A DNA stretch of 33,973 nt from Verrucomicrobiota bacterium (GTDB taxonomy: Bacteria > Verrucomicrobiota > Verrucomicrobiia > Limisphaerales > UBA11358): NCBI GenBank assembly GCA_021324235.1, contig JAJPJM010000066.1, forward strand, positions 1 to 33,973, read 5' to 3'. Below the pieces are notes generated by a model. The model searched no databases. It saw nothing but the letters and a program-made list of their open reading frames with translations, and was not told where the DNA came from. Below are positions 15,295 through 23,481 of this stretch, piece by piece; within the stretch, counting starts at the first letter, position 1; each line of letters starts with the position of its first letter. Both the position numbers and the translations under genes were made by a program.

Positions 15295-16485
15295 GTGATT
15301 TCTTTCGACGCAGAGCTGCAACAGCGTCTGGCCGGCATTCGTGGCCAGGGGTTGCTCCGCGAATTGCGCCGCGTGGATTCGCCGCCGGGCACGCGCATCC
15401 GAATCGGCGGGCAAATGCTGTTGAATTTCTCATCGAATGACTATCTCGGCCTGGCCAACGACCCGCGGCTCAGGCACGCCGCGGTCGAGGCGGTGGAAAA
15501 ATTCGGCGCCGGGTCCGGTGCGTCCCGCCTGATTTGCGGCTCGCTCGCGCCCCATCACGAATTGGAAGAAGCGATCGCCCATTTCAAGCAGACTGAAGCG
15601 GCGTTAAGTTTTTCATCCGGATATGCCACCGCAGTCGGCACCATTTGCGCCCTGGCCGGCAAGGATGACATTGTCATTCTCGACAAGCTCGTTCATGCCT
15701 GCATCGTGGACGCCGCGCGGCTCAGCGGCGCCAAAATCCGGGTTTTTGCCCACAACGATTTGGACGACCTGGAAGCCAAACTCAAATGGGCTGCCTCGGA
15801 TTCCCGCCACCCGTCACCTGTCCCTCGTCACATTTTGGTGGTAACGGAAAGCATTTTTTCGATGGACGGCGATACCGCGCCATTGGCCGAAATCGTCGCC
15901 CTCAAGGAAAAATACGGCGCATGGCTCATGGTGGACGAGGCCCATGCGACCGGGCTTTATGGAAAAAAACGCCGCGGCCTTGCGGAAGAATCCGGTGTGA
16001 ACGGACAAATTGAAATTCAAATGGGCACACTCGGCAAGGCGTTGGGCGCCGCCGGCGGTTACATTTGCGGCTCCCGGACGCTGATTGATTTCCTCGTCAA
16101 CCGCGCCCGGAGTTTCATTTTTTCAACCGCGCCGGTTCCTGCCGCCGCCGCCGCCGCCCGGGCGGCCGTTGAACTGGTCCAATCGGCTGAAGGCGCGGCG
16201 CGACGGGAATCACTTTGGACACGCGTCCAGGAACTCCAATCGCAAATCGCAAATCGCAAATCGCAAATTCCCGGCGCCATCGTCCCATTGATCATCGGCG
16301 ACGAAGCCAAAGCGGTCGAGGCGGCCGCCCGGCTGCGCGAACAGAATATTTTCGTTCCGGCCATCCGCCACCCCACCGTCGCGCGCGGCCGGGCGCGCCT
16401 GCGGGTGACGCTGACGGCGGCGCATTCAGCGGAAGATATTTCACAATTGATCCGCGCGCTGAAAACCTTGGACCCTGGACTTTAA
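15295..16485 (+). CDS. bioF: 8-amino-7-oxononanoate synthase
   Basis: BioF is a PLP-dependent alpha-oxoamine synthase that condenses pimeloyl-ACP/CoA with L-alanine to give KAPA, the first committed step of biotin ring assembly. The 396-residue protein has NFSSNDYLGLA, GSGASRLICGS, the motif VDEAHATGLYG with the PLP-binding Asp and His, and the Schiff-base Lys in MGTLGKALGAAGG (about Lys248). The start is the GTG at 15295. Two short stretches, SRHPSPVPRH (about 170-179) and IANRKSQIANRKSQ-like residues near 315-324, are written by 7-bp repeats, and another array crosses the stop codon so that the final LDPGL is repeat-derived. The bioA gene follows 12 bp later. KAPA synthase is preferred to 2-amino-3-ketobutyrate ligase because of that neighbour. 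Confidence 0.93.
   Translation: MISFDAELQQRLAGIRGQGLLRELRRVDSPPGTRIRIGGQMLLNFSSNDYLGLANDPRLRHAAVEAVEKFGAGSGASRLICGSLAPHHELEEAIAHFKQTEAALSFSSGYATAVGTICALAGKDDIVILDKLVHACIVDAARLSGAKIRVFAHNDLDDLEAKLKWAASDSRHPSPVPRHILVVTESIFSMDGDTAPLAEIVALKEKYGAWLMVDEAHATGLYGKKRRGLAEESGVNGQIEIQMGTLGKALGAAGGYICGSRTLIDFLVNRARSFIFSTAPVPAAAAAARAAVELVQSAEGAARRESLWTRVQELQSQIANRKSQIPGAIVPLIIGDEAKAVEAAARLREQNIFVPAIRHPTVARGRARLRVTLTAAHSAEDISQLIRALKTLDPGL
15798..15832. repeat. Heptad array inside bioF (first)
   Basis: GATTCCC, CGCCACC, CGTCACC, TGTCCCT, CGTCACA run at exact 7-bp spacing within codons for the loop just before HILVVTESIFSMDGD. The frame is preserved. Confidence 0.6.
16238..16265. repeat. Heptad array inside bioF (second)
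   Basis: Four identical consecutive copies of AATCGCA, preceded and followed by partial copies. They are read in frame as a QIANRKS-type repeat of seven residues per 21 bp. Confidence 0.85.
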
Positions 16486-16492
16486 ACTTTCG
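16465..16492. repeat. Heptad array spanning the bioF stop codon
   Basis: ACCTTGG, ACCCTGG, ACTTTAA, ACTTTCG at exact 7-bp spacing. The bioF TAA (16483-16485) lies within the third unit, and the array ends six bases before the bioA ATG. Confidence 0.65.
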
Positions 16493-16497
16493 ACGGC

Positions 16498-17979
16498 ATG
16501 AACCAATTCGCCCATCTTGACCGCCAATTTGTCTGGCACCCGTTCACGCAGATGCGGGACTGGCTGCGGCGTGAACCGATTGTGATTGCGGAAGGCAGGG
16601 GCGCGGTCTTGCGCGACGCACACGGCCGGGAATATCTCGACGCCAATTCGTCCATTTGGACCAACCTGCACGGGCACAATCATCCTCGGCTCAATGCGGC
16701 CATACGGCAACAGCTTGGAAAAATTGCGCACAGCTCGGCACTGGGGCTGGCCAATGAACCCGCGCCGTTGCTCGCCGGCAAGCTGGTTCAAATTGCGAAT
16801 TGCGAATTGCGAATTGCGAAGGCCAACACACCCACCGGTTCAAAATTCAAAATTCAAAATTCGAAATTGGAAAAGGTGTTCTTCTCGGATGACGGTTCCA
16901 CCGCGCTGGAGGTGGCGCTCAAACTCGCCTACGAATTCACCCGCCGCGTTCGCCACCCCCCGGCCCGGCGAATGCCCGCGCGGGCTGCGCAGCCAAAATT
17001 CCTCTCGCTGGCAGGCGCGTATCACGGTGACACGGTCGGCGCGGTCTCACTCGGCCATATCGATTTGTTTCACCGGAGTTATGCCGGGCTGTTGTTCAAG
17101 TCCGACCAGGTCATGGCGCCGTATTGTTATCGCTGCCCGTTCAACCGCGCGCACCCGGAACGCGCCGATGCGCGCGAGTATCGGAAGTGCCATTGGGAGT
17201 GTATCGGCAAGGTTGAACAGAGGTTTTCCGCCCAAAAGAAAAAAGGAAACCCGTACGCCGCGTTTGTGTTTGAGCCGTCGCTGCAAGGCGCGGCGGGCAT
17301 GATCCCACAGCCGTCGGGCTGGTTGCGCCAGGCCACCGACATTGCCCGGGCCCACGGCGCCCTGCTGGTTGCGGATGAGGTGATGACCGGGTTCGGACGT
17401 ACCGGCACCCCGAAATCCGAAATTTTATTCGCCTCGCACCACGAGGGGGTGCAGCCGGATTTTCTGTGTCTGGCCAAGGGCCTGACCGGTGGTTATCTGC
17501 CGATGGCGGCGACCCTGACGACGCAAAAGATTTTTGATGCCTTTCTCGGCAGGTACGAGGAATTTAAAACCTTTTTTCACGGTCATAGCTACACCGCCAA
17601 TCAACTGGGCGCGGCGGCGGCGCTGGCGAACCTGGAAATTCTGCAAGGCTCCAAATCCGTCCGCGCCCGGCAAACGCTCGAAAAAGTTTTGCACGAAGGA
17701 CTGCAAGCGCTCTGGGCTTTGCCAAACGTCGGCGACATCCGGCAGGTCGGTTTGATTGCCGGGATTGAACTGGTGAAAAACTGGCGGACGCGCGAGCCGT
17801 TCGCGTTGCGCGAGCGCGCCGGCATCCGCGTGTGCGAGGCCATGGCCCGACGGGGCGTCCTTACCCGCCCCATCGGCAACGTCATTGTCCTGATGCCACC
17901 GTATTGTACGACGCCGGCACAGTTGCGAAAAATGGTCGCGGTTTTGGGCGACAGCGTGAAGATCGCGTTGCGCAACTGA
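16498..17979 (+). CDS. bioA: Adenosylmethionine-8-amino-7-oxononanoate aminotransferase
   Basis: BioA converts KAPA to DAPA using S-adenosylmethionine as amino donor, with PLP, in biotin synthesis. The 493-residue class III aminotransferase shows WHPFTQM near the N-terminus, the SDDGSTALEVALK block, YHGDTVGAVSLG, DEVMTGFGRTGT, and the Schiff-base Lys in CLAKGLTGGYLPMAAT (about Lys327), then FFHGHSYTANQLG. It is about 60 residues longer than E. coli BioA. Part of the excess is a stretch at about residues 98-124, between AGKLV and LEKVFFSDDG, encoded by a heptad hairpin. A second Arg/Pro-rich stretch at about 155-165 is also unusual. It follows bioF by 12 bp and converges on the transporter gene at 17999. 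No bioB or bioD is in the window. Confidence 0.94.
   Translation: MNQFAHLDRQFVWHPFTQMRDWLRREPIVIAEGRGAVLRDAHGREYLDANSSIWTNLHGHNHPRLNAAIRQQLGKIAHSSALGLANEPAPLLAGKLVQIANCELRIAKANTPTGSKFKIQNSKLEKVFFSDDGSTALEVALKLAYEFTRRVRHPPARRMPARAAQPKFLSLAGAYHGDTVGAVSLGHIDLFHRSYAGLLFKSDQVMAPYCYRCPFNRAHPERADAREYRKCHWECIGKVEQRFSAQKKKGNPYAAFVFEPSLQGAAGMIPQPSGWLRQATDIARAHGALLVADEVMTGFGRTGTPKSEILFASHHEGVQPDFLCLAKGLTGGYLPMAATLTTQKIFDAFLGRYEEFKTFFHGHSYTANQLGAAAALANLEILQGSKSVRARQTLEKVLHEGLQALWALPNVGDIRQVGLIAGIELVKNWRTREPFALRERAGIRVCEAMARRGVLTRPIGNVIVLMPPYCTTPAQLRKMVAVLGDSVKIALRN
16791..16866. repeat. Heptad hairpin inside bioA
   Basis: Arm 1 (16791-16818) is four exact copies of AATTGCG. After an 18-nt spacer, arm 2 (16839-16866) is TTCAAAA x3 then TTCGAAA. 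The reverse complement of arm 1 matches arm 2 except at about two positions per heptad (GC against AA). The hairpin is translated in frame (about residues 98-124), where ordinary BioA proteins have only a short turn. Confidence 0.9.
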
Positions 17980-17998
17980 TGCCGGGCCCAAGGACAAA

Positions 17999-18595
17999 TC
18001 AACCTGCCTGGACCGTTCCCAGTGGCAACACCGTACGGCGCGCCAGTTCATTGAGCACCTGGGCCAGGCCTGCGTACATCGCGGAGAGGCCGCAGACAAT
18101 CCCTTCGTAACCGGTAGCGTGTTTGAAACCGGGGCCGACGCCGCCGACTTCCCCGTAGGCCAGCAGGAAGAACAGAATGGTCAGCGAAAGGAAAATGAAT
18201 TGCAGGGCACGATTCAATCGCAGGGTGCCGATGAACATGACGCCGGTGAAGATTCCCCAGCAGACGAGATAGGAGGCCATGGCATTCCCATCGGGCGCGC
18301 CGACCGCGCCGGTTTTGGGCAGGAGAACCAGTCCCACCAGCGTAAGCCAGAACATGCCATACGAGGTAAAGGCCGTGGTCCCGAACGTGTTGTTCTTTTT
18401 CCATTCCATGGCGCCGGCGATGACCTGGGCAATGCCGCCGTAAAATATTCCCATGGCCAGGACCATGCTGTTGAGTTCGTAGAGGCCGGCGTTGGCCAAA
18501 TTGAGCAGCACGGTCGTCATGCCGAAAGCGAGCAGTCCCAGCGGAGCCGGATTGGCCGTCGTGTCCTTGATTTGAATCGGGTTTGATTCGGTCAT
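17999..18595 (-). CDS. satP: GPR1/FUN34/YaaH-family acetate/succinate transporter
   Basis: A 198-residue protein of the acetate uptake family (SatP/YaaH), inner-membrane carriers or channels for acetate and succinate. The family signature [23 protein letters not shown] occurs at about residues 16-38, and six membrane helices follow, with YGMFWL and a Gly-rich helix in the middle. The length is typical. The gene is read leftwards and its end lies 19 bp from the end of bioA. The gene at 18768 is divergent. Its function in this host is inferred from the family only. Confidence 0.88.
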   Translation of the reverse strand: MTESNPIQIKDTTANPAPLGLLAFGMTTVLLNLANAGLYELNSMVLAMGIFYGGIAQVIAGAMEWKKNNTFGTTAFTSYGMFWLTLVGLVLLPKTGAVGAPDGNAMASYLVCWGIFTGVMFIGTLRLNRALQFIFLSLTILFFLLAYGEVGGVGPGFKHATGYEGIVCGLSAMYAGLAQVLNELARRTVLPLGTVQAG

Positions 18596-18767
18596 ATAAG
18601 TTATGGGTTGAGGTTATCTGCCGGTGTTCGGCGAATAACTATCCCGTCCCCACGCTTCGGTCAAGCCCGTCATCTCCAAAAATGCCGCACCGACGACAAG
18701 AATTGTCCAGCTGCCAAAATCAAATGGCGTTGACTCATCGGGGATTGCGGTATCATGAAGTTTTGTT

Positions 18768-19955
18768 GTGAACAACCGGAGCAAGTCGGGTCCGGCCGGA
18801 GTACCGGTCCACGTGGTAAAAAAACCACGCGACGCGCGATTGGATGCGTTGCGGGGTTTGTTTTTGATCATTATGGCCGGGGTGCATGTGCCGACGCCGT
18901 TGTCGCACGTGTTTCAGGATCCGCTGGGGTGCAACGGCGCAGCGGAGGGTTTCATCTTTCTGAGCGCCTGCCTGGCCGGCTGGGTTTATGGGAAGGCGTA
19001 TCTGCAGTTGGATTGGACGGCCATGTCGCGCCGCATCTGGAAACGCAGCCGGTTGATTTACCTGGTTCACCTGGCGGTATTGGTACCGGCCGCGCTGATC
19101 ATCTGGGCGTTGGCCGGCACGCTGCCGCCTCTGGCCAATCATTTCTCCGATTTTATCGCCCATCCTTTGGGCAGCCTGATGCTGATGCCGCTGTTGCTGC
19201 ACCAGCCGCCGCTCTTCGACATCCTGCCGCTTTACGTCATTTTTCTGGGCGCGACGCCCTGGCTGCTGGCCCTGGCACGCCGGCGTGGTTGGGGAATCAT
19301 ATTAATCCTCTCAGCCTTTGGCTGGCTCGCCGCACAATTCAGATTGGATGTCCGCCTCATCGGCGATCCGGCCCAGCTGCTGCCATTGCGCTGGGGATCC
19401 TTTGATCTCCTCGCCTGGCAATTCCTTTGGGTGGGTGGCGTGGCGATCGGCGAAACCTCCCTTCGTCGGCGAATCGTCAGGCCCCGGTATCGCCTCGCCG
19501 TGGCGGCGGTGGCAGCCACCATTGTGTTGGCGGCATTGCTGTTGCGCTGGGGCTTCTGGCCGTCGACGTGGATTAATCCCGACCTTTTCCTCTGGATGGA
19601 CAAGTGGACGCTCGGGCCATTGCGGTTGCTCGACTTCGGGGCATGGACCGCGCTTCTGCTCGCCTGGAACCCACACCCGCCGGCCCGCCTGATGGCCCCG
19701 ACCGCGTTACTGGGACGACATTCCCTGGGGGTATTCTCCTTCCACCTGCCGCTGGTCATCACCGCGACCACCGCCATCCAAATGGTCATGCTTTCCAGCG
19801 CATGGCAGACGATCATCGGCCTATTGGTGATTGCGTTGCTGTTTCCATGGGCGGGTTGCCTGGAATATCTCAAACGTCGGCGGGCCGTCGCCGCAATCAA
19901 AACCGGCGTGCCAAACGTCAAACCTTCGTTGCCGACAACTCCAGCAACCGTGTGA
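18768..19955 (+). CDS. OpgC-family membrane acyltransferase-like protein
   Basis: A 395-residue integral membrane protein with about ten hydrophobic helices. The N-terminal RDARLDALRGLFLIIMAGVHV is the typical start of OpgC/acyltransferase-3-like proteins, where the Arg-Asp/Leu and His residues lie near the active site. OpgC in E. coli adds succinyl groups to periplasmic glucans. The helices and the AEGFIFLSACLAGWVYG block support that family (PF10129-type). The GTG at 18768 is the likely start. It converges on the EVE gene, overlapping its C-terminus by 38 bp. The substrate here cannot be told from sequence. Confidence 0.82.
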   Translation: MNNRSKSGPAGVPVHVVKKPRDARLDALRGLFLIIMAGVHVPTPLSHVFQDPLGCNGAAEGFIFLSACLAGWVYGKAYLQLDWTAMSRRIWKRSRLIYLVHLAVLVPAALIIWALAGTLPPLANHFSDFIAHPLGSLMLMPLLLHQPPLFDILPLYVIFLGATPWLLALARRRGWGIILILSAFGWLAAQFRLDVRLIGDPAQLLPLRWGSFDLLAWQFLWVGGVAIGETSLRRRIVRPRYRLAVAAVAATIVLAALLLRWGFWPSTWINPDLFLWMDKWTLGPLRLLDFGAWTALLLAWNPHPPARLMAPTALLGRHSLGVFSFHLPLVITATTAIQMVMLSSAWQTIIGLLVIALLFPWAGCLEYLKRRRAVAAIKTGVPNVKPSLPTTPATV

Positions 19956-20331
19956 ACTGCCCGGCCGTCGCCGGCATCACGGACAGGCGGGATTGCCTCA
20001 CCAGGATCATCTCTTTCAGGATTTTATCGGCCTTGATTTGCGCCAGGGAGACTGGCTTGACCAGCGGTTTGACCGGCGCCAGGTCAACCGCCGACCAATC
20101 CTCCTCGCCGGCCGTTGGGTCAGGGTAAGCCTCCTTGGCCACCCGCGCCAGACCAACGACCGATTTTGCCTCGCCGCTGTGATAGAAAAAAACCAGGTCA
20201 CCGGCTTTCATGGCCCGAAGATTTTTTCGGGCCGGATAACTGCGGACCCCCGTCCAGGCGGTGCCGCCATCCTTGACCAGATCCGACCACGCATAGGCCT
20301 CGGGTTCCTGTTTGACGAGCCAGTAGTTCAT
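19918..20331 (-). CDS. EVE-domain protein
   Basis: A 137-residue EVE-domain protein (MNYWLVKQEPEAYAWSDL, WTGVRSYPARKNLRAMKAGDLVFFYHS, VVGLARVAKEAYPD). EVE domains are PUA-like and bind modified bases in RNA or DNA, so this may be a cytosolic modified-nucleic-acid reader. The protein is a single domain of normal length. It overlaps the convergent OpgC-like gene by 38 bp. Its start codon sits inside a heptad array that also forms the leader of yggS, so the two divergent genes share that 35-bp region. Confidence 0.9.
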   Translation of the reverse strand: MNYWLVKQEPEAYAWSDLVKDGGTAWTGVRSYPARKNLRAMKAGDLVFFYHSGEAKSVVGLARVAKEAYPDPTAGEEDWSAVDLAPVKPLVKPVSLAQIKADKILKEMILVRQSRLSVMPATAGQFTRLLELSATKV

Positions 20332-20361
20332 TTGCGATTTACGATTTAAGATTTACAATGG
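20327..20361. repeat. Heptad array between EVE gene and yggS
   Basis: TTCATTT, GCGATTT, ACGATTT, AAGATTT, ACAATGG at exact 7-bp spacing. The first unit contains the EVE start codon on the minus strand, and the last unit ends four bases before the yggS GTG. Confidence 0.7.
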
Positions 20362-20365
20362 CCAT

Positions 20366-21073
20366 GTGAGTCTGGCTGAAAATCTGAAAAAAATCCAGCA
20401 AGGGATTCGGGCGGCATGTGACCGTTGTGACCGCGAGCCCAATTCGGTCACCCTGCTGGCGGTGACGAAAGGTCAGCCGCCGGAAATGGTGCGGGCGGCG
20501 TCGGATTTGGGCCTGATGCTGTTCGGCGAGAACAAGGCACAGGAGGCCAAGGCAAAAATCCCGCTGTGCCCGGGCCGGTTGCGCTGGCATTTCATCGGGC
20601 ACTTGCAATCGAACAAATGCCGGGACGCGGTCGAACTATTTGAAATGGTCCAAAGTGTGGACAGCCTGCCGCTCGCCCGGGAACTCAGCAAACGCGCCGA
20701 ACAGGCGGCCAGGGCGCTGCCGGTCCTCCTGGAAGTCAACGTCGCGGGCGAAGGGAGCAAGTTCGGCTATCCGCCGGACCGGTTGCTGGCCGAGTTGAAG
20801 GCCATCGGCGCGCTGCCACGGATCGAAATTCATGGGCTGATGGCCGTGCCACCCTGGTCGGCGGAACCGGAAAAATCGCGACCGCATTTCCGGCGGTTGC
20901 GCGAGTTGAAACTGGAATGCGAACGAATCCTCGGCGTTCCCCTGCCCCATCTCAGCATGGGTATGAGCGGCGATTTTGAGGTGGCAATTGAGGAAGGCGC
21001 AACCATGGTGCGCATCGGCACGGCGCTGTTCGGTCCGCGTTCCCGGGCCAAATCGCGCGCGGCCGGGGATTAA
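20366..21073 (+). CDS. PLP homeostasis protein, YggS/PLPBP family
   Basis: A 235-residue single-domain TIM-barrel protein that binds pyridoxal phosphate and buffers vitamin B6 in the cytosol. It has the PLP Lys at about 35 in LLAVTKGQP, the motif GENKAQEAKAKI, WHFIGHLQSNK, and the phosphate-binding C-terminal LSMGMSGDFEVAIEEGATMVRIGTALFG. The length is normal. The start is the GTG at 20366, right after a heptad array and without a visible ribosome site. It is not an alanine racemase, as it lacks the second domain. Confidence 0.93.
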   Translation: MSLAENLKKIQQGIRAACDRCDREPNSVTLLAVTKGQPPEMVRAASDLGLMLFGENKAQEAKAKIPLCPGRLRWHFIGHLQSNKCRDAVELFEMVQSVDSLPLARELSKRAEQAARALPVLLEVNVAGEGSKFGYPPDRLLAELKAIGALPRIEIHGLMAVPPWSAEPEKSRPHFRRLRELKLECERILGVPLPHLSMGMSGDFEVAIEEGATMVRIGTALFGPRSRAKSRAAGD

Positions 21074-21097
21074 AGCGGCTCGAGCAAAACTGTGGCC

Positions 21098-21147
21098 GGG
21101 CATGCCCGATCCTTGGTAGGGCGGCGTTGCGGCAGCAACGCCCTACC
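21098..21147. repeat. GC-rich palindromes after yggS
   Basis: GGGCATGCCC (near 21098-21107) is a perfect 10-bp palindrome. At 21115-21147, GGTAGGGCGGCGTTGC pairs with GCAACGCCCTACC with a three-base bulge. The second belongs to the GGTAGGG family also found at 23480, 31984 and 32666. Confidence 0.6.
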
Positions 21148-21241
21148 CTTGAAATGGCTACGGCTTTTCCTAAACCGTTCCAGCTTTTTTCCACACCGAT
21201 TTTTTGCTGCAATCGCCGTCGGATGTCGTATCTTCCCGGTA

Positions 21242-21559
21242 ATGACTATCGAGACGTACAAACGGGAAATCGCCGAAGCCGTCAAGGCTTATGAGCAATA
21301 CATTGTGTGCATTGACAAGACGCCGGAGGATTTCGAGGTATCGCTCAATTCGCTGATGGGCAAGGCCATCAAGGCTTACGAAAATCGCGGGGAAGGTTTG
21401 CGCCACGGCATTGCGCTCGACAAGCAGGTGACCATCATTCTCAGTCAGAGCGACGAAGCCCGGCCGTTGTGCGGCATCTATTTCAACCTCCATTCGCCGT
21501 ATCGGAAAGCGACGCTGCCCAAGACCGTCAAGTCCTTCAGCGATAAACCGCAGGATTAA
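21242..21559 (+). CDS. Conserved-looking small hypothetical protein
   Basis: A 105-residue soluble protein starting at ATG 21242 (MTIETYKREIAEAVKAYEQY). It contains a helical N-terminal half and a C-terminal half with strand-like segments (VTIILSQSDEARPLCGIYFNLHSPY). It has no signal peptide or metal motif and I do not recognise the family. The start is chosen because the upstream frame (from 21092) crosses a palindrome. A conserved-looking pattern is KTPEDFEVSLNSLMGKAIKAYENRG. Confidence 0.65.
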   Translation: MTIETYKREIAEAVKAYEQYIVCIDKTPEDFEVSLNSLMGKAIKAYENRGEGLRHGIALDKQVTIILSQSDEARPLCGIYFNLHSPYRKATLPKTVKSFSDKPQD

Positions 21560-21576
21560 AACCGCAGGTCGAGGAG

Positions 21577-21966
21577 CTATTGGTCGCGTACTTCGTCACC
21601 GACCTGGGCGGTCCCGGTGACGAGATCAGCCACGACATCATTGTCCCGCTGCGGCCCGGTGATTTTGACCTCACCCGCCTTCAACCCGTTGCGATACAAA
21701 AACAGGGTTTGATTCATGCCCGGCATCTGGCCGACCGGGAAACTCAGGACCACGAAACGCCCGGTGGCATTGTAAGAGGCAACCCTGGCGGTCAGTGAAT
21801 TGTCCGGCGTAACAATGGGATTCAGCGCGGCGGAGGGGGTGGCCGGCGCCAGATAGGGGCTGACCGGGGCTGTTTGCACCGGTTGCGTCTGGTGGTGATG
21901 GAAAAGGGCGCAACCATTCGCCAGCACCGCGACCAGCAACAAAGCTCCAAGGGTCGAAATCTTCAT
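21577..21966 (-). CDS. Small lipoprotein
   Basis: A 129-residue exported lipoprotein. The signal peptide ends in a lipobox LANGC (Cys about 19). After a Pro/Thr/Ala-rich linker of about 35 residues, a small domain of about 75 residues begins at NSLTARVASYNATGRFVVLSFPVGQMP and continues through LFLYRNGLKAGEVKITGP to the end (QVGDEV). The motif resembles domains that read as beta-rich 'flavor' of outer-membrane lipoproteins, but no function is known. It is divergent from the yggS side and reads away from the cupin gene. Confidence 0.75.
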   Translation of the reverse strand: MKISTLGALLLVAVLANGCALFHHHQTQPVQTAPVSPYLAPATPSAALNPIVTPDNSLTARVASYNATGRFVVLSFPVGQMPGMNQTLFLYRNGLKAGEVKITGPQRDNDVVADLVTGTAQVGDEVRDQ

Positions 21967-22028
21967 GGCAACAGTTAAGCCCGCGGCGGCGCGCAGGTCA
22001 ATTCACGATTCGTAATGCGATATTTTAA

Positions 22029-22090
22029 TCCTGACTCGTAATCTTAATCAACGAAACGGGATTACGATTAAAAGAAGATTAAGATCAGGA
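22029..22090. repeat. AT-rich nested inverted repeats downstream of the cupin gene
   Basis: AATCTTAATC (22040-22049) pairs with GATTAAGATC (22077-22086); TCCTGA (22029-22034) pairs with TCAGGA (22085-22090); CGTAATC (22037-22043) pairs with GATTACG (22060-22066). The element overlaps the cupin stop codon on the minus strand. It could act as a terminator or be a decayed heptad pair. Confidence 0.5.
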
Positions 22091-22453
22091 CTTTTCAGTA
22101 ATGATGGTGTCGTCGTGCTCGTAGGCTGGCGCGCAACAGCACAGCAACCGGAGCGTCTCGCGGCCCGTGTTCCAAAGTTTATGCTTTTGGCCGGGCAAAA
22201 TCCCGACGGCGTCGCCGGCCTTCACCTCGCGGATTTCGCCTTCAACGCGAATCCGTCCCGCGCCATGGGTAATATAATAAATTTCCTCGGTCCTGGCGTG
22301 ATAATGCTCCTGCGTGCTGCCGCCGACGGGCAAACGCGCCTCCGCAAGGCTTTGATTACGAATAACCGAGTTGCGGTGCGCCAGCAGCTCGCGGATTTCC
22401 GAGCCGTCCTTGGTGGTGAACGGCGGGACTTCGTTGAGGTTTTTGATGTCCAT
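22085..22453 (-). CDS. Cupin-fold protein
   Basis: A 122-residue single-domain cupin. The two metal motifs are visible: EHYHARTEEIYYITHGAG (His, His and Glu, about 60-75) and PGQKHKLWN (His about 98). These would bind a single transition metal ion in a small barrel. The substrate is not known; relatives include mannose-6-phosphate isomerase-like and quercetinase-like cupins. It is read leftwards, 15 bp downstream of the EamA transporter gene, and the two probably form an operon. Confidence 0.85.
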   Translation of the reverse strand: MDIKNLNEVPPFTTKDGSEIRELLAHRNSVIRNQSLAEARLPVGGSTQEHYHARTEEIYYITHGAGRIRVEGEIREVKAGDAVGILPGQKHKLWNTGRETLRLLCCCAPAYEHDDTIITEKS

Positions 22454-22468
22454 AAATCTGTGCGGTGG

Positions 22469-23386
22469 TTAAACGTTTTTTGGTGTCCCGGAAATTTTCG
22501 ACCAATCGGTCTGGCCGATGATGACGCCGGTCACAATCAAAATCATGGCCGCCCAAAAAGTGGGCGTGATCGGCTCGCGCAGAAAGAAATGCGCCCAGGA
22601 CATGGTGCTGAGCGGAATGAGGTTGTTGAACAGCATCACCCGGCTGGTGCGCCAGCGGCGAAGCGCATCGTTCCAGAGCGCGTAGGGAATCACCCCGCCA
22701 AACAGGACGCAGAACGCCAGCACGCCGAGGCACGCGGGATTGACGGGCAGGCCGCGCATGCCTATTTCCACCAACCCGAACGGCAGCAGCAGGATTCCGG
22801 ACATCCACATGGTGTGTGCGGCCACTTCCGTCCCGCTCAATTGCACGGTCAAAAACCGCATCTGCCGGCTGAAATACGCCCACAGAACACTACATGCCAG
22901 ACCAAAAAATTCCCCCAATAAATCCAACCTGGCCGTCCGCAGCGCCGGCCATAACAGGACCATCACGCCGCTCACCGCCAGCAACGCCGCGCCGTAACGC
23001 TTTACGCTCGCCCAATTTCGTTGCGGCCGTTCCTCCCATAACAACGCCGAGACCGGCGACGCACCGAGATACAACGCCACGTGCGACGCGCTGGTCAGAC
23101 GCAAGGCCCAGTTAAAGGCCACGATGTACACCGCGATGCTTAATCCGCCGCGCAGCCATAGTTGCCGCCTCAGGCCGGGAACCAGGGCGTGGCGTTCGCC
23201 GAGCCGGGACGTCCAGCGCAGCACCGCCAGCAATAATCCGCCGGCCAGGAGAAAGCGAATGGCACCGGTCCAGATGGGCGGCCAGACCATGACCAGCCAT
23301 TTGGTGCCGGCATTGTTACCGCCCCACAAAAAGACGGTGAACAACAGGCTGCCGGCCACGGCGGCGTTGTTTTTCGATTGCGACAC
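22469..23386 (-). CDS. EamA-family DMT exporter
   Basis: A 305-residue inner-membrane protein with about ten helices and two EamA repeats (drug/metabolite transporter superfamily). Visible features are LWGGNNAGTKWLV, LTSASHVALYLGASPVSALLWEE at the end of the first repeat, and SRVMLFNNLIPLSTMSWAHFFLREPITP followed by GVIIGQTDW in the second. These proteins export amino acids or other metabolites; the substrate is unknown. The frame is open to 23590, but the stretch upstream of 23386 crosses a palindrome and a weak heptad array, so I place the start at the GTG at 23386 (MSQSKNNAAVAG). It is probably cotranscribed with the cupin gene. Confidence 0.88.
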   Translation of the reverse strand: MSQSKNNAAVAGSLLFTVFLWGGNNAGTKWLVMVWPPIWTGAIRFLLAGGLLLAVLRWTSRLGERHALVPGLRRQLWLRGGLSIAVYIVAFNWALRLTSASHVALYLGASPVSALLWEERPQRNWASVKRYGAALLAVSGVMVLLWPALRTARLDLLGEFFGLACSVLWAYFSRQMRFLTVQLSGTEVAAHTMWMSGILLLPFGLVEIGMRGLPVNPACLGVLAFCVLFGGVIPYALWNDALRRWRTSRVMLFNNLIPLSTMSWAHFFLREPITPTFWAAMILIVTGVIIGQTDWSKISGTPKNV

Positions 23387-23424
23387 GGCGGGAGTTAGCC
23401 AATGCCCACGCGGCTTGCCAATAA

Positions 23425-23445
23425 AAATTGCAAATTTAAAATCAC
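23425..23445. repeat. Weak heptad array upstream of the EamA gene
   Basis: AAATTGC, AAATTTA, AAATCAC: three 7-mers sharing AAATNNN. Short enough to be chance, but it fits the family. Confidence 0.3.
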
Positions 23446-23481
23446 TGGTGGGGCAAAACTCCGTCGAGCCGAAAATATTGG

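Noticed and set aside
16238-16265. Resemblance to a CRISPR array
   Set aside because: Units are 7 bp, contiguous and without unique spacers; no cas gene is present.
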